Assembly (NCBI GenBank): GCA_008933045.1
Contig: WBXJ01000019.1
Coordinates: 1-19,244, forward strand
Length of the DNA stretch: 19,244 bases
Reading direction: 5' to 3'
From: Verrucomicrobiota bacterium
GTDB lineage: Bacteria > Verrucomicrobiota > Verrucomicrobiia > Limisphaerales > SXQI01
Under the pieces are notes generated by a model. The model searched no databases, had not been told where the DNA came from, and saw only the letters and a program-made list of their open reading frames with translations. Positions 15,915-19,244 of this stretch are shown here, in pieces (position 1 is the first letter of the stretch; each line of letters opens with the position of its first letter). The translations under genes and the position numbers were made by a program.

Positions 15915-16703
15915 ATGTTGCGCCCAAGAATTATTCCTTGTTTATTGATAAAAAACGGAGGCCTGGTAAAAACCACTCGATTTGCTGATCCCAAATACGT
16001 CGGGGACCCAATCAATGCCGTTCGAATTTTTAATGAGAAGGAAGTTGATGAACTCACCGTGCTTGACATTGACGCGACGTCATTTCGCCGAGAGCCGAAT
16101 TACACGATGATCTCGGATTTGGCAGCCGAATGCCGAATGCCGCTTTGTTATGGGGGCGGGGTAAATACTCCGGAACATGTCGAAAAGATCATAAGTCTCG
16201 GAGTGGAGAAGGTTGCCATAAGCGCTGCTGCCATTAGGTCTCCCGAGTTAATTGCTAAAGCAGCAGCAAGGGTTGGTAGCCAGAGTCTTGTAATTGTAAT
16301 AGATGTAAAGCCGTCCGGTTTATTGGGCCGCTACGAAGTGTTCACGCATAATGGGAAAAATAATACGGGCGTTGATCCAATAGATTTTGCCCGCCAAGTT
16401 GAGGATCTGGGAGCGGGTGAAGTCGTGGTGAATGCCATCCACTGTGACGGCGAAATGAAAGGATATGATATCGAGTTAATCTCCCAAATCCGCAATGCTA
16501 TAAGTCTTCCTCTTACTGCATTAGGGGGAGCTGGATCCCTTGCTGACATCAGCGGGCTCATCCAGCGCTTCGGAATTATAGGCGCGGCAGCTGGAAGCCT
16601 CTTTGTTTTCAAGGGAAAATATCGCGCTGTGCTCATTAACTATCCTCGCCAGAACGAGAAAGATGCAATCATCTTCCACGCAACACCGCAGCGATTAGCA
16701 TAA
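15915..16703 (+). CDS. hisF2: HisF-like ammonia-channel subunit for sugar amidation
   Basis: TIM-barrel protein of 262 residues aligned with imidazole-glycerol-phosphate synthase subunit HisF. Residue 11 is Leu in PCLLIKNG, where histidine-pathway HisF has the catalytic Asp11 (CLDVKDG). Asp130 is kept (VIDVK). The residues forming the ammonia gate in Thermotoga HisF are kept: Arg5, Glu46, Lys99 and the equivalent of Glu167 (Glu169 in AGEVV). So it should bind HisH and pass ammonia but not do the histidine reaction. ATG 15915 has GGAG nine bases upstream and starts two bases after the hisH-like stop; a longer frame from 15873 would overlap that gene. Gene order matches known sugar amidotransferase modules. 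Confidence 0.92.
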   Translation: MLRPRIIPCLLIKNGGLVKTTRFADPKYVGDPINAVRIFNEKEVDELTVLDIDATSFRREPNYTMISDLAAECRMPLCYGGGVNTPEHVEKIISLGVEKVAISAAAIRSPELIAKAAARVGSQSLVIVIDVKPSGLLGRYEVFTHNGKNNTGVDPIDFARQVEDLGAGEVVVNAIHCDGEMKGYDIELISQIRNAISLPLTALGGAGSLADISGLIQRFGIIGAAAGSLFVFKGKYRAVLINYPRQNEKDAIIFHATPQRLA

Positions 16704-16719
16704 AATCAGGAAATTTATA

Positions 16720-18867
16720 GTGAAACAGGTCTTACAAAACCTCGGCTCAGGTGAAACGATCTTGGCCGAAGTTCCTCAATGCGAACCTCGGTCGAATAGT
16801 CTCCTCGTCGAGACTTCGACCAGCTTGCTTTCGATCGGGACTGAGAAGCTCCTAATTGACTTCGGGAAAGCTGGGTGGATAGACAAGGCTCGAAAACAGC
16901 CCGAAAAGGTCAAACAGGTCATTTCCAAGATTAAAACAGACGGATTATTTTCCACCCTTGACGCAGTAAAATCAAAGCTGGATCAACCCATTGCACTTGG
17001 CTATTGCAATGTCGGGAAGGTTATAGCCACACAATTAACGGCTAAACTTTGCGACCTTCGCCATGGAGACCGGATCGCTTCCAACGGGCCTCATGCGCAA
17101 GTCGTATCTGTGCCGACAAATCTTTGCGCCAAAGTTCCAGATTCGATTTCGGACGAAGAAGCAGCCTTTACTGTAGTCGGAGCTATTGGACTGCAGGGAA
17201 TACGCCTATTAGGAGCAACGCTCGGTGAAACTGTTGTAGTTACTGGACTCGGTTTAATTGGTTTGCTTTGCGTGCAAATGTTGCGAGCCCAAGGCTGTCG
17301 CGTCCTGGGAATCGATTTTGATTCTTCGAAATGTGATTTGGCGCGTCAATTCGGAGCCGAAGCAGTTGATCTCTCCAAAGGTGAGGATCCGATTTCTGCA
17401 GCCGCGGCTTTCACAAATGGGCGGGGTGTGGATGGCGTATTAATTACTGCTTCAACGCAAAGCAATGAGCCGGTTCACCAGGCGGCAACCATGTGTCGCA
17501 AAAGAGGCCGGATCGTTTTGGTTGGAGTAGTCGGTTTGCAATTATCTCGGGCCGATTTTTATGAGAAGGAACTGACATTCCAGGTGTCATGCTCCTACGG
17601 GCCGGGACGTTATGACGAAAATTACGAACAGAAAGGGCATGATTATCCCATTGGATTTGTGCGTTGGACGGAACAAAGAAACTTTGAAGCCGTTCTCAAC
17701 CTGCTCGCTGAAAAAAAGCTCGACGTTGCTCCTTTAATTTCCCATCGCTTCCCGTTTGAAGACGCCTTGAAAGCGTACGAATGCATCAACGACAAAAAGG
17801 CGCTTGGCATCATCCTCCAATATAACGCTCAGCCGAAAGAATTTTTCCGAACGGTCCAAATTCATCCCCCCGCACCTGCCCGAGCGCCCGGCGAGCCGGT
17901 CATCGCGCTGATCGGGGCCGGGAATTTCACCGGTCAGGTTCTTCTACCCGCATTGAAGGAGACAAATGCCCGCCTCAAAATCATTTCCTCATCGGGAGGG
18001 GTGACAGGCACTCACCTCGCCCGGAAATACGGCTTCGAACTTTCAACCACTGACAATGATACTATCTTTTCTGATCCAGAGATAAATACGGTTCTCGTCA
18101 CGACCCGTCATAACACCCACGCACGATTCGTCATTGAAGCATTGAAAGCTGGGAAAAATGTATATGTGGAAAAACCGTTGTGTCTAACTCGTGGCGAGCT
18201 CGATCAGATCGCCTCTGCCTATCAGAATTCGCAATCATCGCCTTCTGGCTCCCGCCCCTTGGTTATCGTCGGTTTCAACCGCCGGTTCGCGCCTCAGGTT
18301 CAAAAAATCAAGTCCCTGCTTAGCGCAGTCAAAGAGCCTAAGACCTTTATAATGACCGTAAATGCGGGCGCAATCCCAGCGAATCACTGGACGCAGGATC
18401 CGGCAGTCGGGGGAGGGCGCATCATCGGCGAAGGTTGTCATTTCGTTGATCTGCTTCGATTCTTAGCGGGATCGGCAATCGTCGGCAGCCAAGCGTCACA
18501 AATTGGACCATTCGGTGGGTGGATCCAGCAGGATAAGATTAGCTTCACTCTAACGTTTGAAGACGGCTCAATCGGCACCGTCCACTACTTCGCAAATGGA
18601 CACCAGAGCTTTCCTAAAGAACGCTTGGAGGTTTACACGGCCGGACGCATATTGCAGCTCGACAATTTTCGCAAATTAACTGGTTATGGCTGGCCAGGCT
18701 TCAAAAAAATGAACCTCTGGTCTCAGGATAAAGGACACAAAGCCGAGATGGCTGCTTGGATCAACTCCATTCGGTACGGTAAACCAGCTCCAATTCCATT
18801 TCAGGAAATCATAGAGGTAACGCAGGCCATATTGAATATCGTCGAGCAGGCGCAACAGGCAAAATAA
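16720..18867 (+). CDS. Two-domain oxidoreductase: MDR alcohol dehydrogenase fused to Gfo/Idh/MocA
   Basis: Large cytoplasmic protein of 715 residues. Residues 1 to about 375 form a medium-chain dehydrogenase, with catalytic-domain region LSIGTEKLLIDFGKAG and nucleotide-binding motif GLGLIG at 176-181 followed by the acidic strand end GIDFD. A short Pro/Ala-rich linker (HPPAPARAPGEP) leads to a Gfo/Idh/MocA domain from about 394, with IGAGNF near 397-402, EKP at 484-486, NRRFAP, and GGGRIIGEGCHFVDLLRFL. Classic zinc-binding cysteines are not obvious in the first half. Such two-domain oxidoreductases occur in polysaccharide loci beside wecB-type genes; their reaction is not established to my knowledge. 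GTG 16720 has AGGAAA about seven bases upstream. The epimerase gene starts one base after its stop. Confidence 0.88.
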   Translation: MKQVLQNLGSGETILAEVPQCEPRSNSLLVETSTSLLSIGTEKLLIDFGKAGWIDKARKQPEKVKQVISKIKTDGLFSTLDAVKSKLDQPIALGYCNVGKVIATQLTAKLCDLRHGDRIASNGPHAQVVSVPTNLCAKVPDSISDEEAAFTVVGAIGLQGIRLLGATLGETVVVTGLGLIGLLCVQMLRAQGCRVLGIDFDSSKCDLARQFGAEAVDLSKGEDPISAAAAFTNGRGVDGVLITASTQSNEPVHQAATMCRKRGRIVLVGVVGLQLSRADFYEKELTFQVSCSYGPGRYDENYEQKGHDYPIGFVRWTEQRNFEAVLNLLAEKKLDVAPLISHRFPFEDALKAYECINDKKALGIILQYNAQPKEFFRTVQIHPPAPARAPGEPVIALIGAGNFTGQVLLPALKETNARLKIISSSGGVTGTHLARKYGFELSTTDNDTIFSDPEINTVLVTTRHNTHARFVIEALKAGKNVYVEKPLCLTRGELDQIASAYQNSQSSPSGSRPLVIVGFNRRFAPQVQKIKSLLSAVKEPKTFIMTVNAGAIPANHWTQDPAVGGGRIIGEGCHFVDLLRFLAGSAIVGSQASQIGPFGGWIQQDKISFTLTFEDGSIGTVHYFANGHQSFPKERLEVYTAGRILQLDNFRKLTGYGWPGFKKMNLWSQDKGHKAEMAAWINSIRYGKPAPIPFQEIIEVTQAILNIVEQAQQAK

Positions 18868-18868
18868 A

Positions 18869-19244
18869 ATGAAGGTAATGCACGTCATTGGAGCCCGGCC
18901 CAACTTTATGAAAGCCGCGCCGGCAATCGCAGCGATCGCCACCAAGTCGCGGCTTTCCCAGAAAATCATCCATACTGGTCAGCATTATGATAAGAACATG
19001 TCTGACGTGTTTTTTAACCAGCTTGGCATCCCTCATCCCGATTTCAACCTTGGCATCGGGTCTGGCACTCATGCAGTGCAAACTGCGCAGACCATGATGA
19101 AGTTGGAAGAAGTTCTCCTGGCAGAAAAGCCAGATATCGTCCTGGTGTATGGGGATATCAACTCCACCGTCGCTGCCGCCCTGGTCTGCGCTAAGATCGG
19201 AATTAAGATTGGACATGTCGAAGCCGGCCTCCGATCCCGTGATC
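18869..19244 (+). CDS. wecB: UDP-GlcNAc 2-epimerase, non-hydrolysing (WecB-type), partial (C-terminus beyond window)
   Basis: The first 125 residues of a WecB-type epimerase, converting UDP-GlcNAc to UDP-ManNAc in the cytoplasm. Signatures seen: VIGARPNFMKAAP (6-18), HTGQHYD (35-41), VYGDINST and HVEAGLRS at the window end. All are as expected for a functional N-terminal domain. It starts one base after the two-domain oxidoreductase, so the two are probably co-transcribed. It is a different subtype from the epimerase at 3536 (EAGLRS here, EAGNRC there). Its C-terminal third, outside the window, is the part to compare with the remnant at 1229-1579. Confidence 0.92.
   Translation, partial: MKVMHVIGARPNFMKAAPAIAAIATKSRLSQKIIHTGQHYDKNMSDVFFNQLGIPHPDFNLGIGSGTHAVQTAQTMMKLEEVLLAEKPDIVLVYGDINSTVAAALVCAKIGIKIGHVEAGLRSRD

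Noticed and set aside
15301..16703. Histidine biosynthesis hisH-hisF pair
   Set aside because: The position after a sugar amidotransferase and the loss of Asp11 in the HisF-like protein point to sugar amidation.

Overview
The window is most of a bacterial surface-polysaccharide (O-antigen or capsule type) biosynthesis locus. One partial gene on the minus strand lies at the left edge. After it, thirteen intact or partial genes and one gene remnant run on the plus strand with small gaps or overlaps. A Wzx-type flippase, a Wzy-like polymerase and nucleotide-sugar genes point to a Gram-negative bacterium using the Wzx/Wzy route. I cannot name the organism. The mid-GC coding style with several AT-rich leaders lacking a Shine-Dalgarno would fit an environmental lineage such as Verrucomicrobiota, but this is a weak guess.

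Layout. (1) 1-984, minus: acyltransferase-3 family sugar O-acylase, C-terminus beyond the window. (2) 985-1228: AT-rich gap ending in a near-perfect long hairpin that abuts (3) a 5'-truncated UDP-GlcNAc 2-epimerase remnant (1229-1579). (4) 1595-4633: three-gene nucleotide-sugar module (4,6-dehydratase/5-epimerase, RmlD-like reductase, 2-epimerase), best read as UDP-N-acetyl-L-quinovosamine synthesis. (5) 4687-14120: assembly block with Wzx flippase, an FrhB-like Fe-S protein paired with a polysaccharide pyruvyl transferase, a Wzy-like polymerase and three GT-B glycosyltransferases. (6) 14165-16703: sugar amidotransferase with its HisH-like glutaminase and HisF-like ammonia-channel partners. 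(7) 16720-18867: a fused alcohol dehydrogenase / Gfo-Idh-MocA oxidoreductase. (8) 18869-end: the N-terminal third of a second, WecB-type UDP-GlcNAc 2-epimerase.

How they work together (inference). The first module supplies an L-configured 2-acetamido-2,6-dideoxyhexose. The right-hand genes supply a ManNAc-type sugar and amidate a sugar carboxylate. The glycosyltransferases build a lipid-linked repeat unit, the pyruvyl transferase/FrhB pair and the acyltransferase may decorate it, and Wzx and Wzy export and polymerise it. No initiating phosphoglycosyl transferase, chain-length regulator, outer-membrane exporter or UDP-sugar 6-dehydrogenase is in the window; if present they are elsewhere.

The points most worth a second look are: the epimerase remnant cut exactly at a long hairpin, with another epimerase copy at the far end of the cassette; the uncharacterised FrhB-like protein next to a pyruvyl transferase; the HisF paralogue that keeps its ammonia gate but has lost a catalytic aspartate; and the two-domain oxidoreductase. 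I found no tRNA, rRNA, CRISPR array, transposase or integrase.
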